Assembly: GCF_037975245.1 (NCBI RefSeq)
Contig: NC_092575.1
Span: 8,898,001 to 8,962,000 of the forward strand
Source: Apostichopus japonicus
Lineage: Eukaryota > Echinodermata > Holothuroidea > Aspidochirotida > Stichopodidae
Reading direction: 5' to 3'
DNA length: 64,000 bases
Of this stretch, positions 1 through 12,333 are shown piece after piece. The notes under the pieces were generated by a model, which saw only the letters and a list, made by a program, of their open reading frames with translations, did not search any database and was not told the DNA's origin. The position numbers and the translations under genes were made by a program. How positions within the stretch are numbered: position 1 is the first letter of the stretch; each line of letters begins with the position of its first letter.

Positions 1-594
1 AGTACGGACAAGATAAAAACGCACCTTATAGTAAGTGAAATTGTAAGTCTGATTTTAAAAAGTAAATTTAACGTCATTTTTCCGATATTAATTGTTAGAA
101 ACTAACAATACTATAATCTTGAAACGGCTTCAGTTATCTTTCTTTATAAATCTACAGAGGTAAAAAGCACAGCACTCAAGCGCATTCTCACACAAAATCT
201 TTCCCTGTGGTTTCTATCCGTAAATAACACCAAAACCCTACAACCACGTGACATGCGATTTTCCTCAAATCATTTTTGCGCAGAAAACCAATAACCGCAT
301 TTACTCCACTCCGTTAATCATTCTATCTCCACTCAACACTGTCCTTCGTTGTCATTCGTTGTCATTCGCTGTCATTCGCTGTCATTCGCTGTCATTCGCA
401 AATGATAATTTACCCTGTACAAAGTCAATTGTCATTCGGTCATATCGCTGTCATTCGTTTTAGCTTGTCCCGAAATATACCTGGCCTAGCCCTAGGCTGA
501 AAGGCCCAACTGGACTATGCAGTTATATTCATATCTGTGGAATCAATTTTTTCATTGGAAATAATACCTACAAATAAACAATTAAATCACTTAC
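1..594. other. No gene seen; short minisatellite inside
   Basis: No coding frame with family resemblance is visible. The only structure is a 10-bp tandem repeat listed separately. One short frame that crosses the repeat is best explained by the repeat lacking stop codons. Confidence 0.6.
341..400. repeat. 10-bp minisatellite, unit GTCATTCGYT, six units
   Basis: Six consecutive units follow the pattern GTCATTCGYT, the first one being GTCCTTCGTT. Two more isolated copies lie just downstream at about 431-438 and 449-458, so the array was probably longer and has been broken up by other sequence. Confidence 0.9.
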
Positions 595-1800
595 CAGGCG
601 CGTAGCCAGGGGGCGAAGGGGTGATCACCGCCCCCCCCCCACCTTTGAGCATATATTTTGTATTCATGATAAGTGTTATGGGTATGATTAGCGGTGCCCT
701 ACCCAAAATTTTGTTGTTTGTTTTGGCGTTCAATAGCGCGTATGGTGGGCGGAGCCTCAGCAATTGATTAACATGTGCCTTAACTCGTTACAACTAAGAC
801 TGAACTGGATTTTCCTCTCTCCGTCTCACAGGTAAGATGGTGCTTAAATCCCTTTCATGTGAATATGAAAGTATTACTAGGTTGTTGATTAAATATTTGT
901 CGTTATTAAAAGTGTTTCATTATGACGGATGGTCTATATTTGCTATCGATACATAAGAGTTAATATTCGTTATAAACGAGCTCGTCAGGTTTGCATGTAG
1001 GATATGTATGAGTTATCATGGGCCTACGTATATTCGTATAACAATTGTTTGTCGTTAAAGTTCGATTAGTGGTACAAATCATAATTTACACGAGTCATAT
1101 CAGTACAAAAGTGATTTATTTCTTGATGTTGTTAATAATAGTATAGCATATGTATCAGGATGCCGTAGATGTGACACTTTAGATAATTTCTTTGTACGTA
1201 ATGTTGCTCAGTGACCTAGCGTTATGAGTAGGCTACAGCGTGTACATTTGGTCGTTAGAACTGTCATGAGGGGTGACGTCATTGCGTAGTAACAAGAGTA
1301 GGGGATTCCCCGAAATGATCCAGATAGAAATAAGTATTTACAGCTCGCCAGATTGATTGTATTATTATGTATTGAATTATTAGAAAGATTGAGCAGGTTC
1401 AGTTTATTATTTTAAGAACTAGAAGTAGCCTTTGTTTATGCCAGGATAAAAATCCATTCAGATGCCGTATCCAAATATGCAGTTAAGTTTAAATGTGAGA
1501 CTACATATCTATCAGTAATTGATTAACATATGCCTTAACTCGTTACAACTAAAACTAAACTGGTTTTTCCTCTCTCTGTCTCTCAGTGGGATCTAGAGAT
1601 CCTGGGCTTAACATATCACTAGTAATTTCAAAATGAAAAATGCTTAGATGCAACTGGGAAGTGCCATTTCCAGCGATCTAGGAGGCATTTTCGGCCAAAA
1701 TTTTTTGCACGTTCGCGCCAACACATTGTGGCGCTACACTTAGATAGTTGGCCTACAAACTTCGCCCCCCCCCTCCCCTTGGCAGATTTCTGTCACTTAC
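595..1800 (+). mobile_element. Composite MITE-like repeat with hairpin module
   Basis: The left edge at 595 begins CAGGCGCGTAGCCAGGGG, which resembles the hAT-like MITE ends elsewhere in the window, and is followed by a C tract. Positions 1656-1770 carry the recurrent module: GTGCCATTTCC, then the hairpin halves GCGCCA (1715) and GTGGCGC (1728), then TTAGATAGT. A 75-bp direct repeat (758-831 and 1512-1586) brackets about 680 bp of unrelated AT-rich DNA, so the element is either interrupted or partly duplicated. No clear right terminus or target duplication was found. Element status is inferred from shared modules. Confidence 0.5.
758..1586 (+). repeat. 75-bp direct repeat pair (758-831, 1512-1586)
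   Basis: Both copies contain the stretch AATTGATTAACA, then CCTTAACTCGTTACAACTAA, and end in a pyrimidine tract with TTCCTCTCT. They differ by a handful of substitutions. This spacing could arise by partial duplication of a repeat or by insertion next to a duplicated segment; the sequence does not decide between them. Confidence 0.8.
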
Positions 1801-3458
1801 TCCCAAATCCTCCGTGTAACTGCAACTTGTAAGCTTTTATTGTTGGGGCTTTGGCTATTCACCCATGATTAGGATCTTCGTTGGCATCTTCCGTTAGTCT
1901 TAAATTCTTCGATCTTTTTAGAGTTAACGTAGGCTTTTCTGGGTAAACTGCTGACGACAAATATTTTACAATTATACTGTACACTTCATCAGGATCCAGC
2001 TCAGTAGCAATCATCTTGTAATATCAGAATTAAGATCGGGCTAAGTAATTCTTAATGCTCAAGCTAAGGCTAAAACTGTGCGTGCAAATATGCAACTGCT
2101 GAGGATTTTTTTGTGCCTGCGTGTTACATTTAACAACGTACACGCGATGGCGCCTTTGGCTTAATTCACTGAGTACAGTATACTTTTTACAGCAGAATGC
2201 AAATACACATTGCGATAAATTAAAACTTTTTCAAATCTATAATGTCAGTAAAGTTTGGTGTTATTATCATATATCATAAAGGGGCGTGTATACTGCAAAC
2301 CGTCATGGTACTAAAGATATTTCTCCTACCGTACCTAGAGAACCGTACCCAAAGCGTGTACTTAACCTTTTTCTTTCGGCGGCAAGATTTGACGCCGTTC
2401 ATACATGCGCATTATTCGTAGTGTGTACACAAACATGTACGTACGGTGTGTAAAACCATCGTGCGTGTACCGAGGATAGCCTAGTTGCATTTCCAAGATT
2501 ACAGGTAGGCCTAAATGTGCATTAACATAAATTTACCTAAGTATGATGATTGACCGTTGTCAGATTGTTAAACATTGATCAGCCTTTGATGATGTGGTGC
2601 TGTTGAGCTATGCAGGTAACTTAGGGCATAGGCACAGAGGCACTCGACTTAGGCTTAGGATCGCCGCAGCATGTCATTGTATACTGTAACTGTAAGTAGG
2701 CCTAGTCACAGGCTATCAGTATCATGATAACTGCTACTAACACTATGCTAATAAAACAGTGATAATGAAATAACATGCTTTCAGATCAACAATTAGCACC
2801 TAAACAGAACTCAGTATTACGTCCCAATATCATCATCACTCCATATCTGGTGACTATAGGAACACAATATGACTAATCCCCTATGAACACATAAATCCAT
2901 GACGGCCTTGTTGTTTACAATTAAAGCTAGGCCTAGGCTAGCACAATAACACAACTCTAAACATTTCCAGGTGGACTCAGATGCAATTTGGTGCAATATA
3001 GCACACTTCAACACCCACTCCATTTTGTTAACTTAATTTTGTAATTTCACTTGGCCTTAGATGCAATTTGGTGCTCCAAATGATTCTTTTTTCTCATTTG
3101 GAAATGAAAAAGGGGTTTTTTGACTTGCAGAGCGGGGGGCGGACTGATACTTCCACCCCTCCACATTTTTCACTGGGGGGCTGGCGCCCCCATTGACTTT
3201 CATGTATTCAGTCATAGGCTATATGCACATTGCACAAGTATTCATGATCACGCACGTACCCAACAAATTTGAACACTTGCGGTCTCCCAAGGAGTTGGTG
3301 ACACACTTTTTTGCTCACACACTCACACTCACCCACCCATACCCACACTTAATACCTGGGGAACACCTTGTGAGGAACCCCAACTTAGGGGTAACAATGA
3401 GGATGAAGATACCTTGTGACGAACAATGGTGGATAGTAGTGTTTACACGGGTCCAAAA
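1801..3458. other. No gene recognised
   Basis: This stretch is AT-rich with TAGGCCTA-type words (for example near 2500-2520, 2700 and 2930). G- and C-tracts at 3137-3190 look like a fragment of a C-tract MITE. Short frames on both strands lack family resemblance. Confidence 0.5.
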
Positions 3459-3830
3459 ACCGGGTACCCGAGAGCCGTTACCGTCGGGTATCCGGGTAGC
3501 CGGAAAAAATTGTTTACCCTTGTGTATTACGATTTTCAAGAAATAACATATTGGATGCTATAATAAATGAATGATATTCTCTATTGACAATGTTTTCATG
3601 ATCAAAAACGTATTTGTAAGGTAAGGTATAAACCTTCCTCAATAATTTCTATTTGCTTTTTTTCTGTCATAAACTTGTTGATTACTTAATATAATTAACA
3701 TTACTACTAATTAGTAGTAATGTTGTTAACATCGCACTGCCGCCGCTGCTTATGCTTGCTCTCCACGTCTATTGGATCAGACTATAAAATATCCCTTTAG
3801 CTCAGTTGTTACTACTACTATCTATTATGC
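3459..3830 (+). repeat. Dispersed ~370-bp repeat, copy 1
   Basis: It starts at ACCGGGTACCCGAGAGCCG and ends at CTATCTATTATGC. A copy in the same orientation lies at 9817-10181, with scattered substitutions and a small deletion near the AATTAGTAGTAATG stretch. The left edge is rich in GGGTACCCGG/GGGTATCCGG words, also seen in the last units of the tandem array at 4.4-4.6 kb. No coding capacity and no target duplication were identified, so the class is unknown. Confidence 0.85.
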
Positions 3831-4032
3831 AGGCCCAGGGTTCGCATTAGCCGCGAGATTACGCGATTCGCGCAATTTGATCGCATTTGGAATACACGAT
3901 TAGTAAAAAGCCACTTGCGATTATTATTTTTAGTTATCCCATCTATAATCCATAAGCATGTCGTAAAATTCCTTGTCAGCCTTTCCTTCTATGAAATAAA
4001 CGAATGAATATATAAATAATCATTTCTTCCAC

Positions 4033-4612
4033 ATGGTAGCCTAACACCACACTAAGTCAATGCATGAGAAATCTAGCTAAGCCTAACCATCTGTTTTTTC
4101 ACTGAAATTGTGACGCAGTTATAAGATATCCATGGAACACATTCATTATTGCTGTTACGTTCGACCACATGGTTGCCTAACACCACACTAAGTCAATGGG
4201 GGTAATCTAGCATAGCCATTTGTTTATTACAGTAGCTGAAATTATGACGCAGTTATAAGATATCCATGGAATACTTTCGTCATTGCTGTTATCTTCAACC
4301 ACATGGTAGCCTTACACCACACTAAGCCAATGGGAAATCTGCCTAACCATCGGTTTGCTTTTTTTCTTTAAATCACACTTTGCGTAGGATTCGAGTAATA
4401 AATTAGGAACCAAGTAGTATCGCGTCGGGCGGGTACCTTCGTTATTGCTGTTATCTTTGACCACATATGTTAGCCTAACACCACACTAAGTCAATGGGAA
4501 ATCTGCCTAACTGTAGGTTTGCAATTTTTTTTTTTTTTAACACTTTGCGTAGGATTCGGGTAATAAATTAGGAACCGGATAGTACTGCGTCGGGTGGGTA
4601 CCCGGATTACCC
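4033..4612 (+). repeat. Four-unit diverged tandem array, 134-160 bp units
   Basis: Units begin near 4033, 4167, 4300 and 4460, each with a variant of ACATGGTAGCCTAACACCAC followed by ACTAAGTCAATGGG. The first two share TTATAAGATATCCATGGAA. The last two share a different second half, TAGGATTCGRGTAATAAATT, and a GTCGGGYGGGTACC word. The array therefore has two unit subtypes arranged 1-1-2-2. Confidence 0.85.
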
Positions 4613-4844
4613 ATGCAAACACTAGTGGATAGCATTCACATTAGTGTTTTAATTATTCATTAATTAACCAATTGGACAGTTGATTAAATGAATGACACTT
4701 TTTTTGATCCGGTTGTATAGTGTGGTGTTGTGATTTGCTGTAGCTCAACTGAGTATACTTGAAAGGGTTTTAAGTTGTTCCATGTACACAAAATAAGATG
4801 ATTGTGATGTACAGAAAGAAAAACTAATAAAGTTCAACCCTTAC

Positions 4845-5135
4845 CGAAGTGACGTCATCTTCGCAAATGCAGATTGGGACATAACCCACAATCCAAACAG
4901 TTCCTGCAGTAACCACAACAAATACCGCGTTGGAATACAGATTAATTTCTTTGTTAATTTTCGGTGAAATTCAATATAAATTATGTTTTAAAAAAATCGT
5001 TGAGCCGTCATATATGTAGTGCATCAGTGTTTTCGTGGTTTTTGTGTAACACGACAAAAGTTTGAACAGAAGACTCTTCGTTGTTTATCCTTTTGCTGTA
5101 AAGTTGATCCGTGAATTTTATCTCAGCAATATTTT
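4845..5135 (-). repeat. Dispersed repeat, inverted relative to 32.2-32.7 kb
   Basis: The reverse complement aligns with 32238-32280 plus 32443-32700. Shared words include AAACAACGAAGAGTCT, CACTACATATATG and GTGGGTTATGTC. The copy at 32 kb carries about 160 extra bases (32281-32442) that are absent here. Divergence is substantial, so this is an old family. No coding frame is convincing. Confidence 0.75.
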
Positions 5136-8100
5136 CTTATTTATATGTTTTAGTTATAACATTTATCTTAAATATATTCCATTGATAACGATTACTGCGG
5201 TTACAACTATTCCAAGACTAATAAATGTACCCACATATTTCCCCTCTACTCAGTTTGAATTTTAAACTTTAAATTTTAAACAAACATTACTAAGTTTATG
5301 CGCAACTTAAATTCATCTTTGTTCAAAGTCCGATATTTGGCACCATGCCACGATTGCAGTTCGAGTTCTACACTATAAAACAGCTGGTCCTGCGTCAGTT
5401 GACTTGTGTTTTATGTTTTAAGATGATAGCAATTAACCAATCACATATTCTAACTGGTAAACGTCATTCATCAACGCTGTAGATGACGAATGTAAACTCC
5501 ACCCATATTCCCTTATATGGATGTTTACTACGAGCTTCATTGACCATGATTTTGACTTGGGGACACTCAGTCTAAACGGCGGGAAAAAGTTCAGCACATC
5601 GGTTTCATGTCTATAAACATGTTCCCGCCTTGAGATGTGTACACAGCAATAATTCTTTACGGTCAATTGTAAGTCTTGTCTTTTTAAGTTAGCAAACATG
5701 TGTGCTGTGGCTCTTGTTTGACTGAATCCAGAATGCATGCATTCTAGTTATCCTTTAATTTTTACTTTGGTATGTGATTTACAAATTTTTCTTTTAGGCC
5801 TATTAAATTGTAAAATTTTACGGGCCTGATGAGTTAGTAACTAGGCTACGTGTTACTTGGGATACTACATATCATGTTCCTGATTATCGATAAAATAGAA
5901 GCCAGTAAGCCTAGCTTAAATTTTTCAGTTTTTACTTTACTTGGCTGACCGTTCTGCCGTAGCCTTTCTCTCCCATACGCATACAGATGTCTCAGTACAC
6001 TGGAATATTGCGGCATGTCCCATCAAGTTTCGACATATTATTTTCGTCGCACCAAATGCCAAACAATGCTAATACTTCATCGTCCGACCACATACTTCGC
6101 TCTGTCTACTTCTGCGACATATTGTTACAGGAAAATTTTGATAATAATAATAGTAATAATAATAATAATGGCCTTTCCGGTTATCTGGACGTCTTCAAGA
6201 AAGCAACTCACACGTTATACTCTATTTATGCGATTATATACAGGCAGCTACACTGTGTAGGCCTACTACTCAGCAATACCTTACGTAATTCCTTCATTCT
6301 CACTGCATCAGTCCATTGTACACATGCACAACCAATTTGAAAATAGACACAGTTTATGTTGATACAGAAATAAGTAAGCGGCGGAAACCACAACTGATAA
6401 AATCCATTGTATCTTTTCCACCCCAAGGCAATAGTTTATTTACATTGGTCAATGTTTACCCAGGCTTAGCTGTCCTAACCCCACCTCTTTGCCCTGTTCC
6501 CACGGAGTAAAAGGGTGGATCAACTTGCCCTAGCCTCGATCGGTCGATCAAGAGTGAAGCAAGCCCGCGTTCGTGGGAACAGACTATGAGGGTTGTGTCA
6601 ATGTGTGTGTGGGGTTTAGATAGTGAAAGGTACTTTTTCACCTCAACTATAGTAGAGTGACTGTGGAATGCTGTATAGGCATAGATGTTTATGTAATTGG
6701 AGAACGCCAAGAAAGTTGTATAATACTTGGAATGACCTGTTATAATTTGTAGTGTCAGACATGTGGGTAATTTTTACACACATTGAAGGTTGCACTGTGG
6801 GCAAGCAAATTCATAAATCTTCGGCTTGGCCAAGTGCAAAGGATGTGATGCTTATTTATTTTGTTAGTTATTTTCACTGATGTAATGCATAGTGTTAATT
6901 CAATATAACATATGTTTGGGTGTAATACTCTTCACCTTGGAGGGACATATTTTGTTGGGACATGCCTTCCCCTCAAAAGATCAGCAATAATTCTGCTTTT
7001 GACAAAAGTGTGACACAGTAGCAGATAATTCAGGTGGGGTGGGAGGGGGGGGGGTTGGTGGGGACGGAGCAGGCCCATATTAGCTTCAAAATGGAAAAAT
7101 ATAAGAAACAAAAAGGTGAAAAAGAAAGAAACAAAGGAGATCTGACTAGTGGCTCCAAATTTTTACTTATTTAATTTCAAATTGATGATTCAGGAGCCAA
7201 GGCTGGGGTGCTTACCAACCACCCCTGGCAACCATTCTGGCACTAATAATTGGTACAATTTTTCATACCATCTTTTTTGTCAGAGTATATATAGTACATA
7301 TAGGAACATTGTAATGAGCTTGATTGACCAGATCTGACTGAAAGTTTTGTTTCTATTGTGAAACCTTGGGATGGATCCATTGTGGGAGAGGGAACTGCAT
7401 GGGTTTAATGCCTCCCCCTAATCCCCTTATTTATTTTATTTTGTGAACATTTTACAGTAACGACGAGGCTTATATTAGGGTGTGATTGAATTAACAACTT
7501 GCCAGACATTTTTTGTAGGCATATGTAGCAAACAACATCCATAAATCATGTTTTATTTTGGAGAAGTGATCTTATAATTTAGTGAACTCTTAAGAATGTA
7601 TATGGCAACACCCAATGTGATCATTGTGAGCAAATTCATCACATCAGCCATAAAGAAAATAACTTCCTCCTGTTATTTATGACAATTTAAACAGTTGCAG
7701 ATCACATCATTTTACAAAAACATTGAATTTTGTGAAGTCTAAGTTCAGAGTATTACTGTAAATAGGTTGCCTCTGGAGTAATCATTAAAACAGTGTCACA
7801 GCATATACCTTAATTGTATACAAAAACAACAGATACTCATGGCTTGTACAGTAACTACTGTTCATGTTCTGTAACACATGTGACGAACACTAAGTAGTAA
7901 TTACTGATGCACGGTTGTGGGAGAGTAGTTGCTGTACCAATCATTGAGTGCTAGTTCTTTAATACACTATTGTAAAATGAAGTCCTATCTAGTAATTTTT
8001 GCTATAAGCAGGTCTACGGATAGACCCAAACATGGCCTTTCTTCGTTATCTTCATGACGAAATGGAGTCATATAAAGAGAGTTGTGAACTGTAATCAAGA

Positions 8101-9630
8101 GCTACTGTAACCTAGTTACTGTACTAGCTATATACAGTAGTACCTGCTGACAATATTTGCTAAATAATATGATACTGGTTGCAATAATTTGGCTAGTTTT
8201 ACATGATAATTTATATTTGGGATTAGGGTTGCAAGAGCCCTGTCATAACTTTCATTTAGAACTCAAGATCCAAGCAGATCATATGTCAAGACGTTTTCTT
8301 CCTATACATAACACAAACATACATTTTCGCAGACATTCCAACTCACACGCATTTCCAGCTCTTCACACGCTCACACGCTATGTGCACTTTATCACACGCA
8401 ATCCACAAACAATTTCCGAAAAACCGTCCTGTAAGATGCTAAGAAGGCTACATACCTCTACAACACAAAGCAACTTTGAGTACTTACACTTACAAGAGTT
8501 AGTGCATTTGCAATGGTGGTGGAAGAAAACGCCGGGTGGGAGAGGTGTTGGTACTAGAGATTGAAAAGTGCGCTTCAATTTCCGATATAAATGTTCAATT
8601 ATGTTAGCGATTACTTTCATCGATTCAAGAAAAGTCTTTGTTCAGAATTGTCATGCTTGTAGAGTTCAATAACATATATATGATGATGAAATTCTCACTA
8701 TAAAATTACTCAGAGAAACTGAAAAAGAATGCACCATTTTGCATCTAGGCAGTCAAAAATAGTACCTACAGGTACACTGCATATAGGTCTTTTATTTACT
8801 GGAAAGCCGGCAGAACTGGACATTACAATCGTGTAGTCATCCCATCCTGTGCAATTTTGGTGCATAAGGAACAGGTTTCCATCAGAGGATTGTCACTACA
8901 CAGGATTTAAAGTTGGCATTTTTTAGAAAATCATATTTAAATTAAGAAACATATATATATGTTTTTCAATGCATATTATGGATTATAAGATAACTTTCTT
9001 TGAGGGTACGGAAAGGACCAGGTATTGTTTAAGAAAAAGACAGTACATGCTAGACATGTTTTTTTTTTGACATTTGTAGGCCTTAATATATTGACCTATA
9101 GAGAGGCTACACTTCTCGATGTCATATGCATGAACAGCTGAAAAATATAGGATAGGTAGTTGTGGAAAATGGGTGTTTTTTTTCCAAAGCAACTAACCAT
9201 ACCTCGCAGATGTGGCCACAAAAACTGCCTCACGTGTCTCACTTTCACCAGAAATGTACTATACGCACAATTTCAGTAGTTCTTATACCAATTTGGTGAC
9301 TAAAGTTGGTGAGGGTAAATTATATGGGCATAAATTTCATTATGATGTTTGCTTGCAGTATTTTATCTCCAGTGAATTAAAGAGCTTACATCCATAACAT
9401 TTGGTCTAATGCAAGCTGTGATAACTAAGGGGATCAAAAAATAACAATAATAATAATAATCATATGATGGTACGGTTTTTAATGTTCTTTTGTCAAGAGT
9501 CTTGTCAAACATTCTACCATCTTTTAACTGCTAATAATAATTTTACCTCTACTGTTCAATGTTTGATTAATCATATCACATATTTGTAGAAATGAACTTA
9601 AGAATCTACAACCATTGATTATCTGTAAAC
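5136..9630. other. No gene recognised in 4.5 kb
   Basis: I see no coding region with domain resemblance on either strand. The stretch contains an AAT microsatellite at about 6139-6171, a G-rich tract at about 7033-7060 and AT-rich filler. The largest frame (135 codons at 8157-8564, plus) has unremarkable composition and no recognisable motif. Confidence 0.5.
6139..6171. repeat. (AAT)n microsatellite
   Basis: An imperfect run of AAT/AGT triplets ends just before ATGGCC. It accounts for a poly-asparagine stretch in one overlapping frame. Confidence 0.85.
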
Positions 9631-9632
9631 CC

Positions 9633-9812
9633 ATATGGGTAGAAGGCGGGGGCCTGCAGCCCCCCCACCAAATTTTTTTGTGAAATATGCTGAGAATTTT
9701 TCGGGCACCTACTGAAAGAAGAAAAATTTGCAGTGTGTTTTTTAATAGTTAAACTGATATTATTATCGTTATTATTGTAACCGCTTCCCCAATAAATATA
9801 ACTAGCAAAATC
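9633..9812 (-). mobile_element. Family B C-tract MITE, truncated minus-strand copy
   Basis: Starting at CATATGGGTAGAAGGCGGG, the stretch matches the right end of family B read on the opposite strand: C tract, CTGCAGCCCCCC, then one copy of the internal unit containing ATATGCTGAGAATTTTTCGG and GGCACCTACTGAAAGAAG. It stops before the other terminus, and the 9817 dispersed repeat begins almost immediately. The end word is degraded compared with CATAGGCGTAGGAG. Confidence 0.75.
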
Positions 9813-9816
9813 GGGA

Positions 9817-10181
9817 ACCGGGTACCTGAGAGCCGTTACCCGTTGGGTATCTGGGTAGCCGGGAAAAATTGTTTACCCTCGTGTATTACGATTTTCAAGA
9901 AATTACATATTAAATGCTATAATAAATGAATTATATTATTTACTGACAACATTTTCATGTTCAAAAAAGTATGTGTGAGGTTAGGTATAAAACCTTCCTC
10001 AATAATTTATATTTGCTTTTTTCTGTCATAAACTTGTTAATTACTTAATATAATTAACATTACTACTAATAAGTAGTTAACATCGCACTGCCACCGCTGC
10101 TTATGCTTGCTCTCCACGTCTATTGTATCAGACCATAAAATATCCCTTTAGCTCAGCTGTTACTACTACTATCTATTATGC
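9817..10181 (+). repeat. Dispersed ~370-bp repeat, copy 2
   Basis: This is the second copy of the repeat at 3459-3830. It again runs from ACCGGGTACC to CTATCTATTATGC. Immediately after the conserved end the sequence enters a GGACAAATACCCCC minisatellite here, whereas copy 1 continues into unrelated DNA, so the conserved right edge is real. Confidence 0.85.
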
Positions 10182-10185
10182 GGTT

Positions 10186-10455
10186 GCCGGACAAATACCC
10201 CCCGGACAAATACCCCCCGGACATATACCCCCCGGACTCATACCCCGGGACAAGTACCCCCGGACAATCACCCCCCGGACAAAAACCCCCGAGGATGAAT
10301 ACCTACGAGGACAACTACCCCCGGACAAATACCCCCCGGACATACACCACCGAGGACAAATACCCCCGAGGATAAGTACCCCCCAGACAACTACCCCCGG
10401 GACAACTACCCCCGGACGTACACCCACGAGGACAAATACCCCCGAGGACAATTAA
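10186..10455. repeat. GC-rich minisatellite, unit about CCCCCGGACAAATA
   Basis: About 18 imperfect units of 13-16 bp follow the pattern CCCC(C)GGACAAATA, with a CGAGGACAA variant in the second half. Strand composition is strongly asymmetric (C/A on plus, G/T on minus). Frames on both strands stay open and give proline- or glycine/valine-rich peptides, which I attribute to the repeat and not to a gene. Confidence 0.9.
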
Positions 10456-10666
10456 CCCCACCCCCCAGTTTTACCTCCGGGAAAAACTCTGCCCGCTCAA
10501 ATACACCGGCACAGATACCTCACCCAGGTTACTACCCGAACTAAACCAGAATATGCCCCAGCCCCCCCCTCCCTACAAGCCCGTTCACCAAGAGGACCTT
10601 TAGCTGGTGAACTCCGTAGTACGAAAGCCCATTAGGGCCATGAAAGAAAATTTTCTTAATCTGGTA

Positions 10667-10736
10667 TATCAGATTATTATTCTGATATATCAGATTATTA
10701 TTCTGATATATCAGATTAATTATTCTGATATGAAAC
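10667..10736. repeat. Tandem palindromic AT repeat
   Basis: Three or four units of TCTGATATATCAGATTATTA are present. Each unit contains the self-complementary word CTGATATATCAG, so the block can fold as serial hairpins or a cruciform. Confidence 0.9.
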
Positions 10737-10812
10737 GTTAAAGCATCTGACAATCCAAAAATGCATGTAGTAATTAGAAATTGACCGGATGTTCCACGTC
10801 TTCTATATAACC

Positions 10813-11241
10813 CAGGGTTGTCCAACCTACGGCCTGCGGGCCACAGTGCGGCCCGCCGCAAGGTCCCGTCCGGCCCGCCAACCTCATTAATTTACAAATG
10901 TACTTTTACCCAGGAATTCTTTTTTGATAAATTTCAGAGATCATTATATCTCAATATGAAGATTGTTTTGATACAGATCAGAAGGCTTGTGAAGTGTCAT
11001 TTCCTGCAATCTGGGGGTCTTTTGGGCGATTTTTATTCTTGCACCCCACGCGCCAACCTACGGTGGCGCTCCGCTTGTATGGAAACTTCATTTCCCATAT
11101 AGACCCCTAGCGGGGCCACTGAAATTTGCCGCTCTGGCACGAAACCCTGGATATGCCACAGGAGCTTGTAGGCTCATGCGGCCCCTCCTTTATCATAATC
11201 ATTCGAGGTGGCCCTCCTCATAAAAAGGTTGGACAACCCTG
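10813..11241 (+). mobile_element. hAT-type MITE, 429 bp, perfect ends and TSD
   Basis: The terminal inverted repeats are CAGGGTTGTCCAACC at the left and GGTTGGACAACCCTG at the right, a perfect 15-bp match. The element is flanked by a perfect 8-bp direct duplication, ATATAACC (10805-10812 and 11242-11249). An 8-bp duplication with a CAGGG start is the hallmark of hAT transposons. There is no transposase, so it must have been moved in trans. The interior holds GGCCTGCGGGCC near the left end, a matching GCGGCCC-rich right part, and the GCGCCAACC...GGTGGCGC hairpin module at 11050-11069. A second family member lies at 51399-51809. Confidence 0.95.
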
Positions 11242-11426
11242 ATATAACCAAATTTAAAAGTAAAATAACGTAGCTGATAAAAACTGCTTATCCATAAAAT
11301 CACCAAGGTTGAAGAATAAGATGTATGAAGTCGGCCTCACGTTTCGACTGTTTTCTACAGTGGAAATGTCAGACCGATTTCTTACACCTTATTTAAAAGT
11401 ATCATAGTTAATAACAATAATACTAC

Positions 11427-12099
<673 letters not shown>

Positions 12100-12330
12100 G
12101 ACTGCATGGTCACGTGGTTAGAGCATCCGACTTGCAGCCGGTAGGTTAGGGGTTCGACTCCTGGCTGGGTCATACCGAAGACTGGAACCTACTGCTATTG
12201 TGCTTGGTGCTCAAGCAATGGAGTAGGGAAAACAAGCCAGTGCACCACAACTGAAAAAAGGCCGTCGTCGGCGCAACTTAAACCAATTGGTTAGAAACTG
12301 AGCCGTAAAACCTTAACAAATCAACAAAAA
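12100..12330 (+). mobile_element. tRNA-derived SINE
   Basis: A tRNA-like head contains an A-box-like word, TGGTCACGTGGTTAGAGC (12107-12124), and a B box, GGTTCGACTCC (12151-12161), the internal RNA polymerase III promoter. A non-tRNA body of about 150 bp follows and the element ends in an A-rich tail at about 12300-12333. The head is too mismatched and the spacing too irregular for a functional tRNA. No target duplication was resolved. Confidence 0.8.
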
Positions 12331-12333
12331 AAC

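Noticed and set aside
8157-8564. 135-codon plus-strand frame, one of the longer ones in the window
   Set aside because: Low-complexity His/Leu/Thr content with no recognisable domain and a neighbouring minus-strand frame of equal quality.
10123-10455. Proline-rich frame (plus) and glycine/valine-rich frame (minus) over the minisatellite
   Set aside because: Both result from a stop-free repeat unit whose length is often a multiple of three; no start context or conserved ends.
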